In this document: positions 9,190-22,500 of the stretch, in pieces
Layout of the letters: each line of letters begins with the position of its first letter
How positions within the stretch are numbered: the stretch's first letter is position 1
Origin: Drosophila miranda
Lineage: Eukaryota > Arthropoda > Insecta > Diptera > Drosophilidae
Length of the DNA: 64,000 nucleotides
Assembly: GCF_003369915.1 (NCBI RefSeq)
Contig: NC_046676.1
Location: 8,773,501-8,837,500, forward strand
Direction: 5' to 3'
Program-made: the position numbers and the translations under genes
The notes under the pieces: model-generated
Seen by the model: the letters and a program-made list of their open reading frames with translations, nothing else
What the model was told of the DNA's origin: nothing
Databases searched by the model: none

Positions 9190-12157
9190 TGCGCATCGGA
9201 GGAGCCGCGGAAGCAGCTATCGTGTGCAATTCTAGTCAACCAAACATGTTCTGCATGCGCATTCAAAATTAGTTGTTTAGTTTAGCATTTAGTCGTTCAT
9301 AGTTAATTCCCTTTATGGTTAGCTTTCTTATGTATATACTCTCGTATCATTTTTCTACTTTGCCTGATTCGTAGATCAAATTTTTGTGATTTACCTTATA
9401 CACAAAAACCACACAACTTTAATGGAAATGTTCATTAACTTGTGTATACTAATAGTGTGCCGATCTGTTAAATTATTCAGTTTAGCGTATTTATGCAAAC
9501 GATTTGTATTATTTAAAAAACTAAAGACAAATCTTAATGCTGTGAAGAGATGTAGACACAAAAAGACACGTACGTATCTATTAAACTGAGTACAACAAAA
9601 AGAATGTAGAAAACCAGCTGTCGAGAATGCATTTTCAAGTGGCCATTGGACCAGAGGCCGTGGGTGAAGCATATCCCTGCTCTCGGGTAAAAGTGGCCAG
9701 TGTTTGCTGGCTCCTGTTCCGCTGCTGAGATCCATTTGCCAGTTAATTAGCTGTCAGGTATACTCGACGGAGGAACGCATTCATTACCTGCCCTGCATGT
9801 GGATGCCATGCCTCCGTTACCCGTTCCACGCCATACAGAAATGCACGCTTAAGTTATTGCGCTTATTGTTGACACGCGAATGGCTGGCAGAGCCCGGAGG
9901 CCAGAGCATCTCGCCTGACGAAGAACCAGCTGTGCCCATGCATAGTCCCAGCAGCCAGTGTGCACTTGAACGCGCTTCTCTGGCCTGTACGGAGGGAGGA
10001 GTCGCTGCTGGGAGCACCCTCAACTGTTGTCTTTGCTGGCCATGGGAGTCGTGTGAGAGGCACTCTTTCAAATGAGTTTTTATGCGCGAGCGTTTGCCAA
10101 ATGCGCTACTGAAAGATGAACGCGGCCTATCAGTGAGCTTCAAACCTGAGTAAATAACTTGTACTGTTTACTGATCGCTCAATTCGAAAATGAACTGATG
10201 ATTTATCGAACAAATTAACTCTAAAAAATGTAATAGCTAAACAAGTTCAATTAAAATCCTAATACTAATTGCTTGACCATCTTTATACCCTTCAAAGTGT
10301 AGGTCATCAGAGCTGTCGGGCAAACCGATAAATATGAATCTCAGTCGCGTATCCGTATATCCTGGTCCACAGTCTGAAAATTGGTTTGCATTGGAAGACA
10401 AAAAACGTCAACGAAGCGCAGTAAAATGTGAAATTTGTGCAAACATTGACTCCCCTGCATTCTTCCTCGCCCTTAGACGAAACTCTCCTTGGTAGGAGTT
10501 CGTGGGGAAGGCGTGGCATGGTCCAAGACGTAAGTAAACTTTGCACGTAGTCAATTTAAATAAATTAACACGGTGTTGGTTGTGTGTGTGTGTAAGGGCG
10601 AGAGATAAGGAAATGAGGGGGGAAGAGTAAGCTTATCGGGGAACCACTCCTCCCTCCCTTCCACCCTCTGGCTTGATGGGTTATTTGACTTCGTTCCTGC
10701 TGCGTCCCATTGTGTCCCACTGCGTCCCACTGTGCTGCAATATGCCAAAATACGAACTAAAATTTGACATGGCCACGTAGCCAGGACGATTCCCTGTGCC
10801 GCGGGGTATCAATGTCCTCCTGAACGGGTGGGTTTTTGGCTGTTGTGCGGTTTCCCCCCGTTTCGAATGCATTCTCGCCCAAAAAGGGGGTGTGCTGTGG
10901 AAGGAGCGGGCTGCCAAAACGCATAAATCCTCAAGTTTATGGCATCAATAAATGTCGAGGCGAAATAATGATTTCGTCAAGTTCCCCGGTCATTGTGCTT
11001 CCTCCCCCTTGGCGCTGGAACTTTTTCTGCTATCGATGTTGCATTCAACTGTACCACGGGGGTTGCTCTCTCGAGGATCTGCCTAACTAGGCAGATCTTT
11101 GTTAGAACCTCTCATGTTTCGTGGCTTTCATTCCATTAAATTTTGGGCGTGTCGACGCCCACACAAAAAAGGGGAAACGAAAAGACTGAAAGGCTTCACA
11201 CATTCAGCGCGCAATTTATTTATTGAGCGAAATTTCCTTGGAGGTTTTATGGCCAAAACTCATCTGCATATGCGCCCAAGTGCCAGGAGCAGGAACAGGA
11301 GCAGAAGCGGCAGGAGGAGCATTCAATGGCTTGACAGAAGGCTGGTGGCTCTTTATCAGCTGCTCCAGGTCCTGCTCCGGTTGTTCCCAGCTCCTGCCAC
11401 TGACAGAAAGTTTTACGCACTTTTTTTACGAGCCTCAGGCTCTCTCCTCCCCCGTTCGCATGGCAGGCCGTCATAAAAATGTCGTAAATTCGCCGGAGCG
11501 AAAGTTTTTGTTGAGCTAGAAAGCCCGGACTCGGCCCGGTTGCCTCGGTTGCCATCGTAAAAACCTTAATTAATTTTCTAATCAACATTTTGCCTGCATG
11601 TAAATCGTCTGATTTGCCGAGTGGAGTCCGTTTCGGGACTCTGACGCTTATGTGTAGCATAATTTGAGGCGTCTCCGTGCTGTACGAGTAGGAGCACGAG
11701 TGCCGCCTCTGCTGGAGCGGCTTCAGCTCCATTAGACGGGACGGGCCCGGTTAAGTCCGCTGCGATATGTCAAAGTAAACGGCTATAAAGTCCCAACTGA
11801 AGGCGGAGTGGGTGCCGGAACTGGCGCCAGCAGTAAAAAGTTGCGTGCTCTGCGTTTGGATGATTCCCGCTTGTTGTTGTTTTTGGTGGTGTTTACTTGG
11901 TTTGTTAGTTTCGAATTGTTTTCCGAGTTGGGCATTATCAAAGGGGGAAGGGAAACATATGGGGGTGGGGGAAGGAGCTGAGACAGCTTCCACCAAACAT
12001 CACTCACTCATTCGCTCTGCGGCTACGACGGACAACGGGTTCAGACCAATTACAAAAGGCATTTTGGACAACACAAATTAATTTAAATATTTAAATACTT
12101 TAATTATTTTTTAACTGTCCTGTGGGGAGTATAGGGTGCAGACAGGCAGCGTGGAGG

Positions 12158-12195
12158 AGGGAGTAGGGAGTAGGGAGTAGGGAGTAGGGAGTAGG
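12158..12195 (+). repeat. Tandem GGGAGTA heptamers
   Basis: About five copies of the 7-bp G-rich unit GGGAGTA in perfect tandem. Confidence 0.9.
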
Positions 12196-13469
12196 TGTAC
12201 AAAAGCCAAGTGCCACGATCCAGGGGCAAACACACATAACTGGATGGCAACCTGCGAGGACGACAACGGGCAAACAGCCAAGCGTAAACTTAACTGACAA
12301 GTGGAGACTTAACTTCCCATAACAAATTGCATTCCAATTGCATGTCGTCCCCGGGTTCGCAGTCTCCTGTTCCCCCTTCCAAGCCACCAAATCCCGCGAG
12401 GCATGAGCAAACACACTCACACACACACACAACATCCCATCCAGTCCGCACACAGGGACTCTCCAGGCCCATTCTACTGCAGGAGGATGTCGCCATTGCT
12501 GTTAATTTAAATTGCTTTAAAAAAGCATGTGCATGTGCAGAAGTCAGTTTCAGATTCAGATGCAGATGAAGAGATGGCAGAATGCTCGCCACATGAAATG
12601 AGGAACAGAAGCCGTAGTAGGTACACCGTATCCCCCATTCATCAGGGCAAATGGTAACAGGAGCAACTCCGAGCTGGCAGTTGGCAGCTCCTGTCGAGCA
12701 GCCTCTTGAACTGCTTTCACGAGCAGACACACCCACACTTGCAGAAAAGCCCCAATAGAAGGCTGACTCTTGATACCCTTGGTGATCCATCGATCCTTGG
12801 ATATCTATAATCTATCATCCGATTAAAGTAACGCACAACTTTTTCCTAAATGTCCATATATTTTGTTAAAGTCACGGGTTTCTTTCAGTGCACACACATG
12901 CCATGCTCGAAGGAATCCTAAAGGGTGTGAAAAAGTATGAATGCAGCCAAGAAGGTGCTCACGAATGGGCCAGGACCTGAGTCGGAGCCAACGTGGGGCG
13001 CGGGCCCCTGCTCTGAAAGGAAAACAAAATTATGCAACTTGAGAACCAGAAAACAGACAGACAGACAGGGCATGGCACCCCACAAGCACACTGGGATTGG
13101 TGGTTTGGGGGTCTGCTGCTCCTTGGCTGCTCCTCAGCTGCCATCTCAGTTGCAGTTTTCTGTTGCTGTTGCATAAAATATGGCTGCTACTGCTGGAGCA
13201 GCTCCTCCTCCACCAAATCCCTGGGGATGCGGAGGACCTATTTCAGTTGCTGTTTCTGCATTTGCATTCAATTAAATCAGGACTTGAAGTAATTGCCAAG
13301 TAAATGCAAGTGCCAGGCCAGGGCAGGACTAAAGAGGATTATAAAACAAGTTTCCAAGACGCAAGTTTTTTTTGGGGGGGAAGGAGCCACGGGAAAAGTA
13401 TTTTTCTTATTGATAAAAATGCTTAAGCTGACAACTTTTCACTCGACCAAGATCGTGTGGGTTGTCGCC

Positions 13470-13492
13470 AAAAAAAAAAAAAAAAAAAAAAA
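13470..13492 (+). repeat. A23 homopolymer
   Basis: Uninterrupted run of 23 A. No sign of a retroposed gene upstream, so it is not a processed pseudogene tail that I can recognise. Confidence 0.9.
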
Positions 13493-16400
13493 CCCTTTAG
13501 CCCTAGTCCCAGTCCCTACGCTGCCTTCAGTCAAAAGTTTATTAAAATTCAGGACAAGAAGCAGCCGAGCCGCAACAAGAAAGTTCCCAGAAATTGTATT
13601 ACAAACAAAACCGAAGAGATATTGTTGGGGCCGAGGCTTTAGATACCCTTCCAGGTCCATCTTCCGTTCTGATTGAGATACATATTTCGATGAGCTCCTA
13701 CCAGTTCCTAATCCAGCTACATATATGATTTATTAAGTCTGAGATGTGAAAATAATAATACCCTTTGTACTCTTTGTGAGGGTGCACAAATAAGGAAAAA
13801 GATAAACGTAGGAGAGTAGGGAGCTGGTAGCTGGGAGCTGGGAGGAGCCGTGCTTTGCCACATGTGTCGCCTTTGGGGGCAAATCGATGGCAGATTGAAT
13901 TGAAGCAGCAGCTGAGCCTGGGGCTGTCTCCGTCCCGCCAGTGCCAGTCTCGGTCCCTGCCGCACTGCGGTTCAATTCAATGATTTGTGGCTCCGGCAGC
14001 GTCTTAATTTATCAGCTCCCTCCCTTCCCAAGACAATTTCTGCCTAATGGAGAGGCAGAGATGCGATGGCGTGAAACTTTTTAAAATTCTTTGCAGTTGA
14101 GTTAAACTTTTGGCCAAAATAATTTGTATGCGGCTGCTACCAGCGTACAAGAGAAAGTTCTCTGCTGCACGGATGTGCGGCGGGTGGGGAGAGTGGACGA
14201 ATGTCTTCTGTCTGCTGCTCAAAGGGGGAAGCTGGGATTGGAAGAACTACATATATGTTGAGGCTACTTATTAAGGTCTTCCTTTGGCTGCTCGCAATCA
14301 TATGGGAGTGCGCTCCCTTTCTGCCAGGGTGTATTTTTAAAAGGTGGCAATTTGATCAAGGGTCTACAACATCCTTTGTCGTTATAGAACTATACAAAGA
14401 AGTGCTTGTTTAATTCTTTTTCCAGTAGTGTGTCCTCTGTAAGGAATGTCCAAAGGCGGAACAAGGCCTCACCTCTTTTAATCACTCCTTGCTAGGTGGC
14501 TGAACACTTGAGTTGCATTGTCCTCGGGTCCGGGACTTGCACATGGTTGCTCTTTCCGTTGAAGTGGTGGGAGGGAGGGGAGAGAGATTGAGGCAGAGTC
14601 CCTGGGTTCCGCGCTGCCTGTTGGAATGTGTTGACATAGCGCTAAATTTTACAGTTACTTTTTGTTTGCCCTTCTGCTAGACGTTCTCTCCCACTATGTA
14701 CACTCTCTTTCTCTTTCTCTTAACCTTTTGCTGTAGTTAAAGCTTAACGTTTTCTGGGAATATTTATTCAAGGCTAAGGGGCCCGAAACCCGTTTAATGC
14801 TGTGGCCAAACGTTGTAGGGGGCTGTAAGAAATGATTTACTGGCTAATCAAACATTATGAATAAATCAGTAATGGGTTAAGTGGCGTACACTATTTATCC
14901 TCCTGTGGCCCCTGTGGCTCTCCCTCTTCTCTCCGGGGGCGGTGAAGTGTTAATTAGTCAATTTTTAAAGGTATTTTAAATATTTTTTAGGGAATCTCTG
15001 AGCATTTCTGGTACCTCAATTCTCAGAGGATGTCTCGTTACACGGTTTACAGTTTTGCAAATGACAGCCCATCTCTGCCCCTTCCCCCTCGGTGCCGGCC
15101 ACCTCCCAAATTACCCAATTGAACTTAAATGCCCCGTGGAAAAGAAAAGTTTCTCTCCCGCCACTGGCATTTTCTCAGAGCCTACTTCCTGCTCCTCCGC
15201 CCACTTTTCTCCTACCTCTCTCTGTTTCATAGTCTCAGCCCACTAACCTTGCTCATTTACCGCTAATTTTGTCACTGCTGCAATCTCGTTCTGGCATAAC
15301 AAAGGAGCGGGAGTGGGAGTGAGAGTGGGAGCGGTAGCGGTAGCTAATGCCGCTTAACCGTTATGGCTATAAAAGGAAGCTTCGGAAGCTTTTGGCACAA
15401 GCTAAATGCAAAGCGAGTCAATAAACGACGAGAGCGACGATAAAGACCAAAACATCACCTGAACACAATTCGCACTCGCGCTCTCTTTCGCTCTCGGAGT
15501 AACCCTTGCCCCAGCAGCAGCAGAAACGGCCGCAAATCCCCCAAATGGACTCTGTGGATCGGATCTGAGGACTTTTCCCCAAAGGGCTGGCTGCCAACTC
15601 CATTGAAGCGTAAGAGTTTCTCGCCAGACTCCATTCCAAATCAACTGCATTCCTAAGCCCTGTCAGGCATTTTATGGCCAACACGAAAGCTAAACTTTTA
15701 CCGAGGGACTCGTAACCAACCCGGCCCAGGATTCACTCTCGCATTCGCATTCGCACTCTCCTCTCCTCCCCGCCTATTGCTATATCGCTTTCCTTTCTGT
15801 GTTGTCCCTCTCTCCCTCTCTCTTGCTTGGCTCGGCTCGTAAAATTTTATGCGTTTTTTGCGCCCTGCGCTTGGCGTTTGGCGTTGAAAATGAAAATTGT
15901 TACTCCACAATGAGCCGGGGTTTCCAGCTCCCGGCTCCAACACGATGGCATTCGAGTCGAGTCGAGTCAAGTCGAGTGTCGTCGTGTCGCCTGCCTGCCT
16001 GCCAGACGTGGCCTCTGTCCTGGGGAGGGGTGGCAATGGCAGCTCCGGTAGAGATGGGAGTCTTCAGACAGTGCCAGTTCGCATCGCGAAGCAGCCCCAC
16101 TTTGGCTGGCGAAGCGTGTTATGTGTCAGCGATTCTCGTGTCACGCCCCCGTCGCTAGTTCTTCTGTACATTGTTGTTGTTGTTTGTTTGGTTTTTATGA
16201 CTTTGGGGTATTTATTTCACTTGAAGCGGGACGAGTGGAGGAGGGACACGGAACAAGAGAAGCTCCTGCTCCTGCTCATGCTCCTGCCTGATGTTTCATT
16301 TCTGTTGTTTCGCTAGCTTTCCTTCGCAATTTCCCCTCCCCTCTCCGCCCACCACCAGTCTGTGCGTTAATGAGTCAACACAAAAGGCTCAGCTGTTTGT

Positions 16401-18443
16401 TTAATGCATGTTCCACCCCTTTTTCAAACACGACACGACACCCTTCAGTTCGGGATTCGGTTATGTGTTTTACGTTTCAATTTCATTTGGAAGATGGTAA
16501 CGGTGTGGGTGCATCCAGGCTTGCCTTTCGAAGGATCAGTGTGATCAAATATATGTACCGTTAGACTCTTACAAATATACTAAAATGTACATTTATTTTT
16601 ACAACCCTATTACTGGACAGTTATACAAATATATCTAGAGTCTCTGCAGATGAAGATTCCATTCCTTGACTGGGGTGTTTGGAAACCCTATGGGGAGACT
16701 TCCTTCAAAGGTGAGTCTAAAAGTTCGATGTGGAACACAGTTCTATTGAAGTTTGCCTTATTTTTGGAGAGATCTGATCGGGCTACTGCACAGATCTATC
16801 GGCGAAGGAAGTCTTCGTGCGGGTCAAATGCTGCCCCGATGGATGGGACTGCACCTGCGCGGTGAAAACAGACTATAAATGGGTGGATTTTCCCATTAAA
16901 TTATTATTTAATTTGCACGCTTTCACTGCTACCTCTGTGCTTTTTTGTGCTTGAAATAATTAAGCCAGCGGCAGGATGGAGAGTGGAATTCCAGTCTTAC
17001 TTTTGGGGTGGCTGTATAATTGGGTGTTCAAACACTGCTATTTCCTACCCCTTTTGAGAGACGACGGCTCATATTCAGCTTGGCCCAAAAACACAATTCA
17101 AACTTTCCCTCTCGCTAATTGTGCGAATATTTCGCAGAACGAGGCTGGCTGGGTTGCCATAAAAACCAGAGCAGACCCATAAAACTCCGCACCGTACACC
17201 ATACACCGGGCATGTATATGTGCATATGTATGATGGCCGGAGAGATGGCTGAGCTGAGTAATAAACGAGTCTGCGATGTGCTTCAATTATGTGCCAGGAT
17301 GCCAGGATGCCAGGCTGTTTTCCCATTCTCGGGTTTCGAAAACTTTGGCCCGTGATGAATGCGAAAATATGTTTTCGGCGACTCCATAATGAGGCGACTT
17401 CGCTGATGCGGAGGGACGGGTGTACCATCAATTTGCGGTTTGGGTTGGAACCGCCTGCGGGTGGTGGAGGGGTGGAGGTATCATGGAAACAAAAGTCAAA
17501 TTTTCTGCGAAATTTATTTTGTGCCTTGTCAGGCCCGGCCATTGGTGCGTATGGGTAATGTCATGTGCAATTTATGCGCCGCCAGGTAAACGGCATAACC
17601 AGGTGGTGTAGGTCAGTGGGGACTCGGGCACCCCCCGCCTTGGTGTGCGGCGTATGAGTAATGCACATTTTACGCTTGAATTGCCAAAGCACAGCCATTT
17701 TGCCCACTTTTTGTGCCACACAGAGCTACGCTTGGCTGCATAAAATATTAATAAATTGAAAGCAATGTGAAATGGCATTTTTATGTTTCTTCCCCTGCCC
17801 GGCAGCAGCGGCAACAGTAGTTTAGGCATTTCTTTTGTTGCAGCACAGCAGCACCACAGCTGTCGCGGTTTTCCATTACGAAATGCTGCTGCAAATATTG
17901 CGCATACGCCATGTGTGGCCGGCCTTTTAGCCAGAGAGCTAGCAAATGCACTTGCATTCGAGTCGAATCAGTATTTGTCTATCCAGTGACATATGTAGGT
18001 ACATTTGTTAATATTTGTAATAGTTGAATATTGGATAGGTTTCGGGAGGGAGTTCGGTTGGAGGAGAGCAGGGAATCGGATCATACATATGTCTCCTCTC
18101 CTGTAGGGTATTCCCTCATCACCGGCCTCATTCTGGCCAACTCTTTACGCTCCGAACTCTGCCTGCCGCACTTCCTGGCTGACAACTGTTCAATCAACCT
18201 TTTTCGGTGGAGGCATTTGCTATTCATGACAGGCAGATATTCGTACGTGCCAGGAAAAGCTAAGCAGCCCATCCACTCGTCCTGCCAAAAGGAAAAGGCC
18301 AACTCACTCTGGAATGGTGCTGTATTTTTCTTGCTTTTGCTGTTGCCGATTCAAATGCAAATATTGCTTCGTTTTTGGCCTGGATCTGGGCCTGGAAAAA
18401 GTTTTCGCACGAGGAAACTTTTTGGCAACGTAGGCGCGCTACC

Positions 18444-18484
18444 CAGAGAGAGAGAGAGAGAGGGGGGAGAGAGGGGAGAGAGAG
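18444..18484 (+). repeat. GA-rich tract (potential GAGA-factor sites)
   Basis: (GA)n interrupted by G runs. GAGA factor binds such tracts in Drosophila; binding here is only inferred. Confidence 0.7.
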
Positions 18485-18800
18485 TGGGCCTGGGCCAACT
18501 TAAAGCCCCAATAAGCCAAGGCAACTTTACGGTTTATTGCCGTGTTTGTTTGTCAATCGTTTTTGGGGCGGGGGGAGCGAAAAAAAGCCAAGTCAGATCC
18601 GGCTCTCAATCCGGGCATTCAATAGGCGCTCATTTTTCAAATCAAGTGAAGTGTGAATGAGCCAAGGACCCCTACTCGCAGGCCCAAAGGACCCTTAACA
18701 AATTTGCCCAGTCCAAAATGAAATGCCTATGAAAGGACGCCCTGGACCCCAACCGAAGTAGATTTTTCTTTAAATAATTCAGAGGGGCTTTGCTTTTATT

Positions 18801-19510
18801 TCGGTTAAATTTATTTATTCGTGTTTATTTAAATGTTTTTTAAACATGCATCAAAGCTTAAAATACTAGCTGTAAGTGTGTGTGGTTGTGTGTGTTCCTT
18901 ATATAGCTATAAATACAAATATATACTATATTTAAAAAATGGATGCGTTTTCCAATGCTAAAACTAAATTAAAATTTGGCTTAGTTTTCCTTTCCTTTCG
19001 GCATTCGAAAAACCTTTGAAAAACTGCGATACTCGTATCAGATTATTTCTTCTTTGTAATATACTCGTACTCGTATGTATATTCTCTATAGTAAAATGCT
19101 GATGGTGATGTGATGATTAAAAATGCTCTCCTAATCCTAGAAATGCTTCAACTGGTCTAAATGCAAATATTTTGTGGCTGTTTCTATATACATTTTACCA
19201 CGCAAATGCAATACTTTCATCGTTATTAATTCATATCGTAAGTACTCGTAATCGAACAATATAATATGCATATGTGTCTGTGTGTCTGTGTGTGTGGGTG
19301 TGTGTTACGTTGGGTGTAATGGTGTAGGTATATGGATATCATATGTTTATACAGTTAAAACGTGTCCATATATAGTACGCATGTTGAACAGGCGCTTAGA
19401 ACCTAATGTTTAGCCTGGAGAAGGAAATACTTGTGGGGGAGATACTTAGGGTAGGCCACCATAAATCTAGAAATTACTTTTTGGCATTTGCTCAATCAGT
19501 CTGGGCCTCC
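18801..19510 (-). other. otk: Probable 3' UTR of otk
   Basis: AT-rich sequence downstream of the otk stop codon. Minus-strand AATAAA signals (TTTATT on +) occur between about 18795 and 18828, so the transcript may end near 18.8 kb. Confidence 0.45.
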
Positions 19511-22500
19511 TCACTTCTCGGCTACACTTTGCATGGCCTTGCTCAGGGCGGATCCCAGTTGACTGAAGGACGGACGCTCCTTGGGATTGGCCAGCCAGCA
19601 GGATAGCTACAAAGGGGCACAACGGAGGAATTAATTAGCCCGTCAGGACTATGGATTCACTTGCTGCAACACTCACCAATATCTCCTTGAGGCTGTCGGG
19701 CGTGGCCTCGGCCACCGTCCACTCCAAGGTGCCGGCCTGCGACCGCTGGATGACCTGCTCGCTGGTGAGCTCCTCGTGGGGCAGCTTGGTGGCCTGATTG
19801 AAGAGCTCCCACACCAGCACGCCGTAGGCAAAGATGTCGCTCTTGGTGGTGTACTCGTCCTCCTGGATGCATTCGGGCGCCAGCCAGCGCACCGGAAGCA
19901 GCGTGTTCCGGTGCTTGTGGTACTCTCGACTGTACTTGTCCTTGCACAGGGCCGGATAGGAGACCTTCACTACGAACTCGCTGGAGATGACACAGTTGCG
20001 AGTGGCCAGATCCCTGTGGAGAAGGTGAAGGACAACAGCACAGCTCAGAGAGGATGGAAGGAGAGACCCTCTGACTCCACTTACCTGTGCGTGCAGCGTG
20101 AGCGGTAGATGGCATCCATGCCGCGTGCAATCTGATAGGCCACGGCCAGCACCTGGCTGGTGGTAAGGGCAGGCGGCGAGGAGGTGGCCGTGGCTGTGTT
20201 CACCTTGCCGGCGGTGGCCAGCAGGAACTGCTTGAGGTCGCCCCAGTCGGTGTACTCCAGGACCATGTAGTGCGGATCCTTCTCACGGCAGAGGCCAAAC
20301 AGGCGGACGACTCCCTTGTGGGAGATGCCGCGCAGCAGATCCAGCTGGCGACGGAACTCCTGGCACGCCTGCTCGTCCTTCACTTTGTTCAGGGCCTTGA
20401 CCAGGACCAGTTGCTCGAGAGCCGACTGCTCTGGCTCCTCCTCCTTGATCTCCTCGATGTCGTCCATGGAGGTCTTGGAGCGCCGCTTCTCGTTGAGAGT
20501 GCTGAGGGTGGTGCTGCCGCTGCCGCTGCCCCCACTCCCGTTCTCGCTGTTGCTGTGCTGCTTCTCCGTGTCCGCATCCTTGTCCGACTGAGCACTGGCC
20601 GCCACCAGGGAGGCCTTTAGCTTGCCCACGAACACGTCTCCGAACTCCCCGCGTCCGATCTGCAGGAGCTCGCTCAGACCCGACCGGGGCAGGACGAGCT
20701 GCTCGTAGACCGACTTCTTGGAGCTCCTCGACTGCTGGCTGCAGGCCGTGTCGTCAGACTTTTGGGCGTCTCCGTTGGACTTGGACTTGGGCTTGCCCGA
20801 TGCGCCATTGCGCTGCTTGGACAGGCACGGCTCCTGTTCCGAGCCCTTGCCGTTTGTGACGGAGGCATCCGGCTGGTCGCCGCCAGCCTCCTTGATGCTC
20901 AGCTCGTTGAGGCGGGCCTTCCGCGCCTGGCGACGATACCGGCACCACAGCATGAGACCCACCACCAGGACAATGTAGGCCAGCGCCACAGTCATCGTGA
21001 TGAGGACAGCCCGCGTGACCAGGAAGCCATCGCCGCCCGTTTCCTCGGGGGCGAAGCCATCGCCTGTGCTCCGCACCACCAGCTGGACATCCTCCCGCTT
21101 CAGGCCCGCACTGTTGCCGATGGTGCAGCCATAGCTGCCCTCGTCCTCCACCTGAACATTGCGTATCTCCAGGGTGCCATTCTCCAGGAAGCTGAACCTC
21201 TCCCGGTCCGTGTTGTTCTCGCTGAGGTACTTCAGGTCCTTGTCCCACTGAATCGTGGGCTTGGGATCCCCAATCGCCTGGCAGTGCATCACCACAGTGC
21301 CCTGCTCGGTGCTCTCAATGGGTCCCACGGGGGGCACACTGAACTTGGGTGTGACCACCACATTGATGGACACAGTGGCGCTGATCTGGCCCTGGCTGCT
21401 GCTGGCCTGGCACGTGTAGTTTCCCCGATGCTCGGCCCTCACGTTCCGGAAGATGAGCGTCCCATTGATGTCCACCTCCACCTGGTCGGGCAGCGAGCTG
21501 TTCAGCGAGCCTTCCTGCAATTCGAAACGAGTTGCGACGATTAGTAAACAATTTCCAGAACCCTGCTCGATGCGTTTTCATCAAAAATTCAACAAAAAAA
21601 CACACGATGGAACGTTTGTTTAGACCAAATGAAAAAAATCTCCTTTTGAAAGGGGTCTCTTTCTCTCGGTCTCCCATTTCACTTTTCGCCCCACAAATAG
21701 ACAAACAGTTGCCGAAATTGGTTGGCCATTGGCGACAGCTGAAAGCTGAAAGCTGACAGCCGACGGCAGGAGGAGGAGATAGGTGTTTAGGCCAGATGGA
21801 CCCGTCGACTGGACAGAGTTTTGCATATCAAATGGTTTATTTGGAGGGGAAATGTTTGCTCAGCGAGGCGTTGCGCGAGTTTTTCCAATTTGTCGGATAT
21901 GTACATGCCATGGACAGGGGGATAGATGCAGTGAGGATACACTCTCGTCCTGTTTGAGTGCTCTCGAAATGAAAAGCACTCTACTCACCCTCAGCCATTG
22001 CACCTGCGGCGACGGTGTGCCCTGGGCCTTGCAGTGCACCTTGGCCACGGCTGCGTCTAGCTCCAGATTCTTCGATGTGGGCTGCGGCACGAACTTCAGC
22101 TGCTCGATGACCTGCAGGAGGCCGGGGGAGGAGTTGAGGGGCGCATGGCCCTCGAGCTGCAGCTGGCACTGGTACAGGCCGGCGTCGCTGGCAATGATGC
22201 TGGCGAAGCTCAGGGTGCCGTTCTGCTTGTGCAGCACCAGGCGGGCGTCCTCGCGCAGCAGCGCATCCTTGCCAGAGTCGTGAGCGTGTCCTGGTATGGG
22301 GATGGCGCCCCCCAGCTCCACGTGCCGCAGCAGCTTGCCATCCTTTCGCCAGCGGAGTTGAATGCGCTGGTTCTGCAGCTCGGCGGGCAGCTCGTAGAGG
22401 CAGCTGAGAGCGGCTGAGTCGCCCTCCTTGATGAGCAGCTGGCCAGCGGGTCCCTGGACAATGCGCAGATCCTCGGGGGCCGGGGAGAGGGCCTGATCCA

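Larger units (their letters stand above)
9190..18800. other. Gene-poor 9.6-kb intergenic region
   Basis: It starts with the 3' UTR of the glycerol-kinase-like gene. I find no spliceable conserved reading frame, tRNA or rRNA. It has many homopolymers and short tandem repeats: GGGAGTA units at 12158-12195, A23 at 13470-13492, and GA tracts at 18444-18484. Open frames up to 209 codons (18031-18660) overlap these tracts and look accidental. Part may be regulatory DNA for otk, but that is only a guess. Confidence 0.5.

Noticed and set aside
13441-13492. Processed pseudogene tail at the A23 run
   Set aside because: The sequence upstream of the A run shows no coding similarity, and no target-site duplication was seen.
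18031-18660. 209-codon plus-strand open frame
   Set aside because: It spans GA-rich simple sequence and has no recognisable domain, no splice partners and ordinary intergenic composition.
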